DNA of 64,000 nucleotides. Origin: Paenibacillus sp. Root444D2. Its GTDB lineage: Bacteria > Bacillota > Bacilli > Paenibacillales > NBRC-103111. Shown here one piece after another: positions 55,840 to 64,000 of this stretch. Location of the stretch: positions 186,001-250,000 of the forward strand of contig NZ_LMEO01000050.1 in NCBI RefSeq assembly GCF_001426375.1. The letters are read 5' to 3'. The position numbers and the translations under genes are program-made. Every line of letters begins with the position of its first letter. Position 1 is the stretch's first letter. The notes beneath the pieces were generated by a model. That model ran no database searches. It was not told the DNA's origin and saw only the letters and a list, made by a program, of their open reading frames with translations.

Positions 55840-56940
55840 TTAATGCCCCTCTCTGAATTGTTGGTAGGCCTTACCCATGTAGTCTTTTAGTTTATCCATA
55901 AATGTTTTCTCATCAAACTTCTGCGCATGCTGCACGATTTGCCTTACATCCCATGCATGGTTTTCTACTTCCTGAATCGCAAGCAGCAGATCCTCTACCT
56001 CTTGCCGTTTGAAGAACACACCATTCACATGAGGCACAATCGTGTCTAATGCACCTCCTGCCTGATAGGCAACAACGGGTCTTCCAGCAGCATTCGCTTC
56101 CAACGGTGTAATGCCGAAATCCTCCTCACCAGGAAAGATTAACGCTCGGCACTGCGCCATCATTTGAGTGACCGAACCGTCATCCAGTCTTCCCAGGAAA
56201 CGGATATTCCCTTTGGCCATTGCCTTAAGCCTCACCATGTCGGGTCCTTCTCCAACGATGTATAAAGGCAATCCATTTCGATTAAATGCTTCAACCGCCA
56301 GATCAATTCGCTTATACGAAACAAGTCTCGATACAATCAAATAATAATCATCAATGGAAGATGAGCTATGGAATCGCGATGTATTAATCGGCGGAAAAAT
56401 AACATCGGAATCGCGTTGGTAATAATTACGAATGCGATTTTTGACCACGGAGGAATTAGCGATAAATTGATTCACGTTGGCCGACGTTTTTTGATCCCAT
56501 TGCTTAAGCCTATCGATATAAATTTTCAAAAGCCGCTTCATCACACTTGAATTGGATTGCCGCTCCATATACGTGTCATAATCCCAAGCGAATCGCATCG
56601 GTGTATGGCAGTAACAGAGGTGAAACGTTTCCTTCGGAACTTGAATACTTTTCATAAAAGCGCTGCTTGAGCTAAGCACGATATCGAATTCTCGGAAATC
56701 AAAATCCTTAATCGCAAACGGGTACAGGGGGAGCATTTCTTTAAAATGGCTTTTCCCTCCAGGCATTTTTTGCATCCAGGAGGCCCGAATATCCGCATCT
56801 CTTAGCTCATCTAGCAGCCGATTATTGCTAAACATGGTCGTATAGATGGGAGCACTCGGGTACATTTGATGAAAGACCTCAACCACTCTTTCGGCCCCGC
56901 CCATTTGAACCAAATAATCATGCGCGATTGCTATTTTCAT
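55840..56940 (-). CDS. GT4 family glycosyltransferase
   Basis: Start ATG at 56940 behind AAAGGA; 366 residues. GT-B fold: the N-terminal acceptor domain begins MKIAIAHDYLVQMGGAERVVEVFHQMYP. The C-terminal donor domain has YLIVSRLVSYKRIDLAVEAFNRNGLPLYIVGEGPDMVRL and the E(x7)E-type motif in GEEDFGITPLEANAAGRPVVAY. Retaining transferase using a nucleotide sugar, probably cytoplasmic face of the membrane; likely GDP-mannose or UDP-sugar donor in this locus. It has FHLCYCHTPMRFAWDYD, a stretch seen in EPS mannosyltransferases. Confidence 0.92.
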   Translation of the reverse strand: MKIAIAHDYLVQMGGAERVVEVFHQMYPSAPIYTTMFSNNRLLDELRDADIRASWMQKMPGGKSHFKEMLPLYPFAIKDFDFREFDIVLSSSSAFMKSIQVPKETFHLCYCHTPMRFAWDYDTYMERQSNSSVMKRLLKIYIDRLKQWDQKTSANVNQFIANSSVVKNRIRNYYQRDSDVIFPPINTSRFHSSSSIDDYYLIVSRLVSYKRIDLAVEAFNRNGLPLYIVGEGPDMVRLKAMAKGNIRFLGRLDDGSVTQMMAQCRALIFPGEEDFGITPLEANAAGRPVVAYQAGGALDTIVPHVNGVFFKRQEVEDLLLAIQEVENHAWDVRQIVQHAQKFDEKTFMDKLKDYMGKAYQQFREGH

Positions 56941-56969
56941 TTGATCCATCCTTTATTTACTAGCGGTAA

Positions 56970-58112
56970 TTACGAGTTAGCAATTAAACCTGCATAGTAA
57001 TGAGTGATTTGGGTAACGGTTCGTTCGATGACAAAGTGTTGTTCCACGCGTTTTATGCCATTCTCACTCATTCTGCGCCGCTCCTCTGGATGCTCCAGCA
57101 GGTAGCGTATGGAATCGGCAAGCAAAGCGGGGTCACCGGGCGTAATGAGAAGTCCCGTTTCGCCATCAACAACCGTTTCTGTCGGACCGCCTTCATTAGA
57201 AGCAATTACGGGTAATCCAGCCGCCATACCTTCTACGATGACCTGACCAAATGGCTCAGGAGTTATGGAAGTATGCACTAGAAGATCCGCTTGCTGCATT
57301 AATGTTTGTATATCATCCACATGCCCCAATAAGGTGACATTGTACAGCTTGTTGTCTGCCATTTGCTGAATCAGCTGCTGCTTATATGCGTCTTCCCCGA
57401 ACAAGGCATCTCCGGCTAACCAGAACTGAACCTGCTGATCGGGTAGAAACGACTTGGCAGCTTCAAGTAAAATATGTTGGCCTTTCCACTCCGCTAGCCT
57501 GCCAACTAGCAAAACAACGTAGGGCTTCATCCATTTTTTCTCTACAGCAATCCCTGAATTCTTCGTTTTTGCGAAAGCCGAGTAAACAACTAACGTTTTT
57601 TTCGATTTCGGCAAATGCAGAGCATTCAAGGTTGAATTCGAATTCGCTATGACGCCGTTGGGCAGCAAGCGGGACATCCATCGTATCGCCTGAGCGACGA
57701 TCGGTTTCAAGTAAGGAACTCCGATATGATCCCGAATATGCCAGATGAGAGGAATACCGGCCAATTTAGCAGCTACAGCTCCATAAAAAGCAGATTTCAA
57801 CGAATTCGTATGTACACAAACGACTTGTTCTGCTTTCAATAATTTGGAGAGCCTCTTCCCATAGGTGAGAAGCTCAAAAGCGGCCGATACAGCTTGCAAA
57901 TTCACTGCATTCCGGTTGCGATTGCGTACCTTATCACTTAAAGGCAAGACGCGAACGTCGATACCTTTGTCTCTTAAACGATTAACGAGATCACCCTCCT
58001 CGGCTACGATGACTAGTGGGTCAACTTCGTTTCCGAGATGGGTAATAATGTTATAAAGTGCGACTTCTCCCCCGCTCCATCTAGCGGTATGATCCAAATA
58101 AGCTACCCTCAT
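56970..58112 (-). CDS. GT4 family glycosyltransferase
   Basis: ATG at 58112 with AAAGGAGG upstream; the frame's GTG lies too close to it. 380 residues. GT-B fold with GGEVALYNIITHLG at the N-terminus and donor-site motifs LLVGRLAEWKGQHILLEAAKSF, LLGHVDDIQTLMQQADLLVHTSITPEPFGQVIVEGMAAGLPVIASNEGG. It overlaps the preceding GT4 gene by 32 bp. Exact sugar unknown; it adds one residue to the repeat unit. Confidence 0.92.
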   Translation of the reverse strand: MRVAYLDHTARWSGGEVALYNIITHLGNEVDPLVIVAEEGDLVNRLRDKGIDVRVLPLSDKVRNRNRNAVNLQAVSAAFELLTYGKRLSKLLKAEQVVCVHTNSLKSAFYGAVAAKLAGIPLIWHIRDHIGVPYLKPIVAQAIRWMSRLLPNGVIANSNSTLNALHLPKSKKTLVVYSAFAKTKNSGIAVEKKWMKPYVVLLVGRLAEWKGQHILLEAAKSFLPDQQVQFWLAGDALFGEDAYKQQLIQQMADNKLYNVTLLGHVDDIQTLMQQADLLVHTSITPEPFGQVIVEGMAAGLPVIASNEGGPTETVVDGETGLLITPGDPALLADSIRYLLEHPEERRRMSENGIKRVEQHFVIERTVTQITHYYAGLIANS

Positions 58113-59343
58113 CCTGTTCACGTCCTCCTTTCTTTCCAGCGGTTACCTGACGATTGCCTCCGTAAGCAATCATATGCTGATCGATTACGCGATTAAATAC
58201 ACTATCTACCTGTTTGGATACACGATCCCAGGTGTAATTCTCCAATACATGGCTTCTGCATTGCTCTGCAGTAGGCCACATTTCACGGTGCCGCAATAGG
58301 CGAATTAGACCAGAAGCCATATCGTGGCTGCTTTTTCCTGCAAACAGCATATCTGGCCGGTATTTCTGAAGAATTTCGCGGTTGCCTCCAATCGGTGTCG
58401 CCATGACTGGCACCCCGGCGGCCATTGCTTCTACGGTAATTAATCCGAAGCCTTCCAACGCTTGGGACGGTACAACGAACAGATCAGCAGCCTGATAATA
58501 GTCAGCAAGCTCATTATCAGGAATATAGCCAAGCATTCGGACGCGGGACTGGAGTCCATATTCAGCAATTCGGCTCTCCAACTCTCCTTGCAGCGGCCCT
58601 TTGCCTCCAATGAACAGCACAACATCCGGAATCGTTCTCGCAACCTCTTTCCAACCTTCCAGTAATTGAAGAAGACCCATTCGGTTGACTAATCTTCTTA
58701 AGGTCAACACCGCTGTCGTCCCTTCCTCCAGCTGCAATTTCTTTCTTATCGCTGTGCGATCCGCAGCCGGCTTGAACCGGGCAACATCAGCACCGCCTGG
58801 TATGATGTGAATCTTTGAAAGCGGGACACCGTACTGGTGATGAAGAATATCACGGAACGTTTCACTTAATACAATGAATGCATCCGCCAGCCGATAAGCC
58901 TTCATTTCCCAGCTCTTAGCAATCATGGTTTTGATTCGATGTTTTAATCCCTTGCCTTCGAGCCTGATTTCCTCGCTCCAAGGACCATGAAACGTCATAA
59001 CGACCGGAATTTTTCGCGCTTTGGCCTCCATGGCAACTCCTATACTATAGGGAGCAAAATGGGAATACACGACATCAATATCCTGCCCATTCATCAGTTC
59101 AGCAGCGCGCTTCCGAAAGGCATCTCGTCTTTTACTTAACTTCAAATCAGTGACGGCTACGTTCGTGACACGGAGGTCGTCTTGAACGACCGGCTTGTTC
59201 GCGCTGCAAACCAGCGCCTCCAGCTCATGACGGGTAGCTAAGCTTTCGCAAATATGTTTGAAATAAGTGTTTAGTCCTCCAGGCTGTGCAGATGGCCAAC
59301 CCATTCCGGTACACAGGATCCGCAAACTATTGCAGTGTAGCAT
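58081..59343 (-). CDS. GT4 family glycosyltransferase
   Basis: A 420-residue GT-B enzyme behind AAGGAGGGG. The acceptor half carries GWPSAQPGGLNTYFKHICESLA, and the donor half has LRRLVNRMGLLQLLEGW, GYIPDNELADYYQAADLFVVPSQALEGFGLITVEAMAAGVPVMATPIGGNRE. The glycine-rich N-terminus and EGFG loop are typical GT4. A basic C-terminal tail (RQVTAGKKGGREQDEGS) is unusual for the family. It ends inside the next gene and starts just inside the GT2 gene, consistent with a tightly packed operon. Confidence 0.92.
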   Translation of the reverse strand: MLHCNSLRILCTGMGWPSAQPGGLNTYFKHICESLATRHELEALVCSANKPVVQDDLRVTNVAVTDLKLSKRRDAFRKRAAELMNGQDIDVVYSHFAPYSIGVAMEAKARKIPVVMTFHGPWSEEIRLEGKGLKHRIKTMIAKSWEMKAYRLADAFIVLSETFRDILHHQYGVPLSKIHIIPGGADVARFKPAADRTAIRKKLQLEEGTTAVLTLRRLVNRMGLLQLLEGWKEVARTIPDVVLFIGGKGPLQGELESRIAEYGLQSRVRMLGYIPDNELADYYQAADLFVVPSQALEGFGLITVEAMAAGVPVMATPIGGNREILQKYRPDMLFAGKSSHDMASGLIRLLRHREMWPTAEQCRSHVLENYTWDRVSKQVDSVFNRVIDQHMIAYGGNRQVTAGKKGGREQDEGSLFGSYR

Positions 59344-60163
59344 AAGCTTTCCCCTCCTTAATTGGCTCTTCCTGGGAATGTTTCACTCTTTTCCGAGCAA
59401 GCCCCAGTTCATACTGTTTCATACACACGAGGAATTCATATATTCCCCAGAACAGGGACACCGCAAGTCCAGGAATCCCTTTTTTATACAAACCATGAAC
59501 GATATACTTCTGGACAAATCGCAAGGGAGGACGAACGATCATTCGCAGCAGGCTAAATCGTTTCCCCGCAGCAACAGCGCCTTCGGCTTCCAAGTCGGTA
59601 TACTTATTAAACCGCTGAATGTGATCATGAATGCTGCGGAAACCATAATGCCACAGAACACCTGGCACATACACAATATTCTCACTTGCGACATCCGGCG
59701 TTTCATGCACAAGACTTTCCCGGTACTGAATTTCGGTGCGGTTATATAGCCGGACAAGCTTCTCGCCCTTTCCCATCCAACGTCCCAGAAAGTCACCAAT
59801 ACGCAAGACAGCATAAGCTTTGCTCGGATCAGACAAGTTACTTTTCAACTTCTGAATCGAAGCTGCAAGAGGTTCACTAACAACCTCATCGGTATCAATA
59901 ACGAAAATCCAATCATACGCAGCTTGATCACTGCCATAAATACGCTGCTTTGCATAACCAGGCCAAGCGTTCACATATACCTTGCATCCCAACTGCTCAG
60001 ATACACGGACTGTTCCGTCTTTACTCCCGCCATCAATGACAACAATTTCGTCTGCAAAAGGCTTGCAGGAGGCAATCGCACCTGCTATTCTCGTTTCATC
60101 GTCTTGTGCAATGATGACAACAGAAATCCGATTTTCTCCCACAGCGTCACTATAGTGACTCAT
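59327..60163 (-). CDS. GT2 family glycosyltransferase
   Basis: ATG at 60163 with GGGGGAGGGG upstream; the frame starts 27 codons earlier without a site. 278 residues. GT-A fold of the WaaE/KdtX-like group: ISVVIIAQDDETRIAGAIASCKPFADEIVVIDGGSKDGTV, FVIDTDEVV (metal-binding DxD-like) and a C-terminal amphipathic or membrane helix LAVSLFWGIYEFLVCMKQYELG. It probably transfers a sugar to the lipid-linked intermediate at the membrane. Confidence 0.9.
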   Translation of the reverse strand: MSHYSDAVGENRISVVIIAQDDETRIAGAIASCKPFADEIVVIDGGSKDGTVRVSEQLGCKVYVNAWPGYAKQRIYGSDQAAYDWIFVIDTDEVVSEPLAASIQKLKSNLSDPSKAYAVLRIGDFLGRWMGKGEKLVRLYNRTEIQYRESLVHETPDVASENIVYVPGVLWHYGFRSIHDHIQRFNKYTDLEAEGAVAAGKRFSLLRMIVRPPLRFVQKYIVHGLYKKGIPGLAVSLFWGIYEFLVCMKQYELGLARKRVKHSQEEPIKEGKAYATLQ

Positions 60164-60194
60164 TTCGTTCGCCCCTCCCCCAGTTTCAAACAAA

Positions 60195-61562
60195 TTATTT
60201 GGCTTTATATGCTGATATTGCTGAAAGTAACCAACGTACATCATCTTTATTAATCAATAATTTAGGAAGTTTCGTCTTCAAGGTGAATTTGACATTAAGT
60301 AGAATAAAGACGAATCTCAGTAAACCTGATGATAATATGGCCATTCCCGCACCGAACAATCCGAACTTCGGAATCAGAACCGTTAGTAACGGGATGACGA
60401 TTAGCAGCCCTATCCCTTGCAGAATCGTAACAATCTTGGGCTTGCCTAAAGCCATGAACGCTTGAGCCAAAACCATGGTTCCACCGGATATGGAAACTTC
60501 GAGCAGCAGCATTCGAAAAACACTGATCGCTTCCTTAAAATCAGGGCCATATAGTAGTGGCATTACGAAAGGTGCAACTAGCATAATCATCATGGAACAA
60601 AGTAAAGCGACACAAGTGCTGATCCTGTATACACGGAAGGTCATCTCAACGACTTTCTCCTTAGGTAAACCCGATGCTTTCGGGAACAACACCACAATAA
60701 TGGAAGTGGAGAAAATATTGACTACACGGGAGAGGCTTACTGCCACCGCATATAGTCCAAGCTCCGTTGGATTTAGGAGACCGATAATAACAATTTGATC
60801 GATATAATAGGAGACATTGCCCATTAAATCGTTACCGTATGATCCAATACCGTATCGGATTAATGTCTGGAAGGACTGATAAGCATCCTTTATCACGAAT
60901 TTGTACTGCTTAAGTAAGCGCACTGTCGTCCATATGTAAAAGGGAACCGCCGGAGCGAGATAGGCTACGGCTGACGTGTAAGGATTCATTGTTCTTGTTA
61001 GGATGAGCAGCCCTAAACCGATGAGCGTACTAAGCGGAACAAGAAAGCGCAGTCGGTTGAACAGCTTATATTCGCCTCTCACCTGCATCATCGCATTATT
61101 AATCTGAGACAATACGATGAGAGGTACGAGCACCATGGACCATTGGGAGAAAAGGACCACGCTGTCTGAATACGTGCGGAGCCAATAGGGTAACACCAGT
61201 ATCCCCAGGCTCATTGCAAGCATGCCTGCTGTCAAACCCATGAGAACAGCGGTCGAATAAAGCTTGGCGGAATCCTTCATGTTCTTTTTCACGTTGTAAA
61301 TAATGGCGGAAGGCAAACCGAAAGTAAAACTAAAGGCTAAGAACTGTGACCATAAGACCATAGCCGCTTGCTCTCCTCGGCCGGAGGGTCCTAGAAAACG
61401 TGCTGTTAAAATACCTGTAAGCATATTAATCACTAAGATTAGAACACTGAAAAACATCGTTCTAATGGAAGCTGAGATATGACTCTTGCTTGAAAAGAAT
61501 GCTTTAATGAAGCCGAATAGAGGCTTTATGCGGACTATTTTCAAGTTGACTGGTTGCTGCAT
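60195..61562 (-). CDS. Wzx-type oligosaccharide flippase
   Basis: ATG at 61562 behind AAAGGAGG; 455 residues. Twelve or more hydrophobic segments, with the MATE/MVF-like pattern MLTGILTARFLGPSGRGEQAAMVLW in the N-terminal region and YGIGSYGNDLMGNVSYYIDQIVIIGLL in the middle. It would move the undecaprenyl-linked repeat unit across the membrane for polymerisation. It overlaps the upstream polymerase gene by 59 bp. Linked Wzy-like and GT genes strengthen the call. Confidence 0.9.
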   Translation of the reverse strand: MQQPVNLKIVRIKPLFGFIKAFFSSKSHISASIRTMFFSVLILVINMLTGILTARFLGPSGRGEQAAMVLWSQFLAFSFTFGLPSAIIYNVKKNMKDSAKLYSTAVLMGLTAGMLAMSLGILVLPYWLRTYSDSVVLFSQWSMVLVPLIVLSQINNAMMQVRGEYKLFNRLRFLVPLSTLIGLGLLILTRTMNPYTSAVAYLAPAVPFYIWTTVRLLKQYKFVIKDAYQSFQTLIRYGIGSYGNDLMGNVSYYIDQIVIIGLLNPTELGLYAVAVSLSRVVNIFSTSIIVVLFPKASGLPKEKVVEMTFRVYRISTCVALLCSMMIMLVAPFVMPLLYGPDFKEAISVFRMLLLEVSISGGTMVLAQAFMALGKPKIVTILQGIGLLIVIPLLTVLIPKFGLFGAGMAILSSGLLRFVFILLNVKFTLKTKLPKLLINKDDVRWLLSAISAYKAK

Positions 61563-63015
61563 CCGGAATTTGCCTCCTTTCTTGAACGATCGTTTGATGC
61601 GCCATGATTCCAATTCCTACAACCATCCATAGTAGAAAGCCTTTCAAACCCGTATAACCATTTTCAAACACGAGACAAACGATACTTCCTTGTAAAGCTG
61701 AGAGCCCCAGTTTCCCGTAGGCTGTTATTCCGCCTGGTTGTTTTTTTTGGGATAGTAGATATCGGGTGACAAGCCATAGGGCCCATAGAAACAGTAAGCC
61801 TCCGAGAATACCAAAGGTAAGGAAAATGGCAACGAATCCATTATCGAAAATGCCATATTCACCAAGTGCTCCTCCGTTACTTAGCTTCGTACCAACACCA
61901 ATACTGCCAAGACCTAACCCTTGCGGTTTAGCAAACAACATCGGGAAAACGGTATGGAAGAAGTCCAATCTTTCATTGTAGGAATGATCGTCCTGAATGG
62001 CTGTCATTGTATCCAATCGGGCGATCAGCCCCTGTGCACCGGGCAGCTTTGGAATAATCAGATACATAGCTGCAATAACCGCTGTTAATTGAGCAATCAA
62101 TTTCCATTTCTGTCTACCCGCTGATACAGCCGTATAAATGGCGATATCAATGAATAACATTACCCAAGCCGAACGGACTAATGTGATGAGAAGTCCCACC
62201 GTTACCAGAATAATACCGATCCAGCCGAGCGGTCCCCGCCACCTTTTTTCCAGAATCATCGGTGCAAGCGCAGTTCCCATATACATCCCTGCCGGTCCTG
62301 GGGAATTCAACGTAGAGAATACTCGGATCTCCAAGGGAAGCGGGTGACCAATTGAGGTCATCTCCACGTGGTTCATCCAGAATGCATCCCAGGGAGGTAC
62401 CATCACATATTGGATAATGCCATAAACAGCAACCAAGATAGCGGTGTTAGAGAATGCGACAACTAAGCGATCCAGCGCTTTATTATCGAAATGAGATAAG
62501 GCAGCATAAGGGATTAATAATAATGGAATCACATAGTTAGCCAAGTCATAGAAGGCTCCGCTTCCATTCTTAGCTGCTCCAATCAGACTTCCATACAGCA
62601 GCACAATACCTACATAAATGAGCAGTTTGTATATTCGGGATTCCATCTGATGAAACTTGGCAAGGATTGGAATGATAAGAACCGCACTCGTTAATAGTGG
62701 CGCAATGCTCAATAAGGAGACAGAATGGTACGTACCTTCCATCCAATCCTGAATTCTCCGGATCTCCGGGCAAATGACCCAAACGAGCAGGATATAAGGT
62801 ATCAATCGACGCGAATCCAGCAAGGCCATCACAAAAGCAGGAAACAGCAGCATCGAAAGGATCGTGATTTGGATACTAAGTTCAGGACTCAGAGTCGCAC
62901 TAGAATAACCAATGAGTAAAGAGACGAGCAAAGCCATTCCAACCAACAGGATTGTCATCCGGCTAGCCTGCGTCATGATAAAAGGGGGCTTAATCAATTT
63001 GCTTATTTCATCCAC
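61504..63015 (-). CDS. O-antigen ligase/Wzy-like polymerase
   Basis: A 503-residue membrane protein from GTG at 63015, downstream of GGGAGGGG. About 12 hydrophobic segments and a long exposed loop between late segments (LIARLDTMTAIQDDHSYNERLDFFHTVFPMLFAKPQGLGLGSIGVGTKL), the layout of O-antigen polymerases and ligases. It probably polymerises repeat units on the outer face of the membrane. Weak sequence identity is normal for the family. A second Wzy-like protein begins at the right edge. Confidence 0.85.
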   Translation of the reverse strand: MDEISKLIKPPFIMTQASRMTILLVGMALLVSLLIGYSSATLSPELSIQITILSMLLFPAFVMALLDSRRLIPYILLVWVICPEIRRIQDWMEGTYHSVSLLSIAPLLTSAVLIIPILAKFHQMESRIYKLLIYVGIVLLYGSLIGAAKNGSGAFYDLANYVIPLLLIPYAALSHFDNKALDRLVVAFSNTAILVAVYGIIQYVMVPPWDAFWMNHVEMTSIGHPLPLEIRVFSTLNSPGPAGMYMGTALAPMILEKRWRGPLGWIGIILVTVGLLITLVRSAWVMLFIDIAIYTAVSAGRQKWKLIAQLTAVIAAMYLIIPKLPGAQGLIARLDTMTAIQDDHSYNERLDFFHTVFPMLFAKPQGLGLGSIGVGTKLSNGGALGEYGIFDNGFVAIFLTFGILGGLLFLWALWLVTRYLLSQKKQPGGITAYGKLGLSALQGSIVCLVFENGYTGLKGFLLWMVVGIGIMAHQTIVQERRQIPDAATSQLENSPHKASIRLH

Positions 63016-63793
63016 TGTTGATTCCCGTCCCCTCCCGTTTCATCTTGAATTGCTTAATAATTTCCCGCCATAGCAGGACCACAAACATTGCATCGTGAAC
63101 CAAGTAACGCTTCCACAACCTTCTCGGTTCTTGGGCAAGACGCCAAAACCATTCGAATCCTGTTTTCTGCATAATGTTCGGAGCTCTCTTCACCGTGCCC
63201 GAAATGAAATCGAACGTTGCGCCAACGCCAATAGAAATCGGGACTTTATATTGAAGGTAGTTCTGGTAAATCCACTTCTCCTGCTTTGGAGCGCCAACGC
63301 CGACAAACACAATGTCAGGCTGCGTATCAATTAGCATCTGAACAATTTGTTCATTCTCCTCTTTTTTCTTCTCGAATCCATAGGAGGGGGAATAACAGCC
63401 AACGATATTCAGATTTGGAAATATGAGCTTCAGATTCTTTACCGCTTGCTCCGGAATACCGACTGCTGATCCTAAGAAGAAAAGCTTGTATTGCCTGCTT
63501 GCGAAAGCTTCTCCTAACTTTGTGAACAAATCAGATCCGGATACTTTCTGCTTAAGCGGTTTACGGAGCATCCGCGATGCCCATATGATCGGCATACCAT
63601 CCGCAACAATGGCGCCTGCACCTGAATACACCTTCTGAAACTCAGCATCCTTTCTGAGCTTGATTAAATGATCGACATTACAGGTCAAAATGTAAGAATG
63701 ATTTTTCTGACGTATGACCTCATCCATATAGGCAAGCAAGTCCAGAAAATCATAATTATCAAAATTAACATCGAACATAGTCACTCTACTCAT
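63008..63793 (-). CDS. WecG/TagA/CpsF family glycosyltransferase (GT26)
   Basis: Start ATG at 63793, behind AGAAGAAG, giving 261 residues; the frame's upstream codons lie in the preceding gene. Conserved signatures: FDVNFDNYDF, YILTCNVDHLIKLRKD, IVADGMPIIWASRML, LFFLGSAVGIPEQAVKNL and VFVGVGAPKQEKWI. The family transfers a ManNAc, glucose or other sugar onto a prenyl-linked intermediate, usually the second residue of the repeat unit. It overlaps the gene at the right edge by one base of stop/start and the polymerase gene by 8 bp. Confidence 0.93.
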   Translation of the reverse strand: MSRVTMFDVNFDNYDFLDLLAYMDEVIRQKNHSYILTCNVDHLIKLRKDAEFQKVYSGAGAIVADGMPIIWASRMLRKPLKQKVSGSDLFTKLGEAFASRQYKLFFLGSAVGIPEQAVKNLKLIFPNLNIVGCYSPSYGFEKKKEENEQIVQMLIDTQPDIVFVGVGAPKQEKWIYQNYLQYKVPISIGVGATFDFISGTVKRAPNIMQKTGFEWFWRLAQEPRRLWKRYLVHDAMFVVLLWREIIKQFKMKREGTGINSG

Positions 63794-64000
63794 CAGATCA
63801 CTTCTTCTTTTTTCGAATTTGTCGTTGACAGAATATACAAGCAATTCAAATACCAGCAAAAAGGAATGATGAATTGAACAGTCGATAAGGTGTTATCCGA
63901 CAAGGAATATAGAAAGAATGCCAGGATGAACGCCACGTAGTAAATCTTAATTCTCTGTGGGATTACTCGATAGATCATTCCAAATAAGACTAGTAAAGAT
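63793..64000 (-). CDS. C-terminus of a membrane protein, probably Wzy-like (cut by window edge)
   Basis: The frame enters at the right edge, reading LLVLFGMIYRVIPQRIKIYYVAF, and stops at 63793 after about 68 codons. Two hydrophobic segments (VAFILAFFLYSLSDNTL and VQFIIPFCWYLNCLYIL) and a charged end are consistent with the C-terminus of an O-antigen-ligase-type protein. It may be a second polymerase or ligase of the EPS cluster. Translation of the next gene begins inside its stop codon. Confidence 0.6.
   Translation of the reverse strand, partial: SLLVLFGMIYRVIPQRIKIYYVAFILAFFLYSLSDNTLSTVQFIIPFCWYLNCLYILSTTNSKKEEVI

Overview
The window looks like chromosome of an endospore-forming Bacillota, most likely Paenibacillus or a close relative. 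Supporting signs are a GerA/GerB/GerC germination operon, a YhcN/YlaJ sporulation lipoprotein, a CcpN-PpsR-PckA-GlpX gluconeogenesis block, a SigL (sigma-54) gene, a Ctc/L25 gene behind a sigma-B-like promoter, strong Shine-Dalgarno sites and abundant hairpin-T terminators. I saw no rRNA, tRNA, CRISPR array, transposase or prophage module. The genus is inferred from gene content, not from a database search.

Layout. 1-3.1 kb: an SDR cut by the window edge and two Gfo/Idh/MocA dehydrogenases. 3.1-4.1 kb: two small unknowns. 4.2-8.0 kb: a decaying amine/GABA catabolic locus with a sigma-54-type promoter and cre-like site in front of a truncated APC permease, an intact aldehyde dehydrogenase, and a frameshifted, 5'-eroded aminotransferase. 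8.1-13.8 kb: sigL, glpX, ppsR, ccpN and pckA, the gluconeogenic control block. 14-18.2 kb: paired CHR transporters, YitT, a YhcN lipoprotein and an EamA exporter. 18.3-22 kb: the ger operon. 22-24.4 kb: small unknowns and catalase. 24.5-25.2 kb: a dense array of ~114-bp palindrome-bearing repeats, with two more copies at 35.3-35.5 kb beside a second palindrome family. 25.3-29 kb: a beta-hydroxyacid dehydrogenase, then PadR, a HAAS-like/pentapeptide protein and an MFS exporter. 29-33.2 kb: lacZ and a divergent AraC regulator. 33.3-45.5 kb: a signalling region with two phosphorelay hybrids, CheR and CheB enzymes, a receiver-kinase, the ctc gene and a PAS kinase. 45.5-48.6 kb: a methyltransferase, a GC-rich Cys-cluster/pentapeptide protein, a NUDIX hydrolase and a ParB-like small protein.

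48.7-64 kb is a leftward exopolysaccharide locus: Wzy-like proteins, Wzx flippase, a TagA/CpsF transferase, one GT2, three GT4s, UDP-glucose dehydrogenase and GDP-mannose pyrophosphorylase. At its 3' end lie a secreted GH26 mannanase-like enzyme and a secreted multidomain glycosidase. The gene set fits a Wzx/Wzy-dependent acidic (uronate- and mannose-containing) polysaccharide with its own trimming enzymes.

The most unusual items are the two palindromic repeat families, the long stem-loop leader in front of the GH26 gene, the near-perfect 24-bp palindrome over the pckA promoter, the relic sigma-54/cre promoter, the HAAS-pentapeptide-efflux operon, and three genes whose best start by Shine-Dalgarno spacing and conserved N-terminus is not ATG, GTG or TTG.
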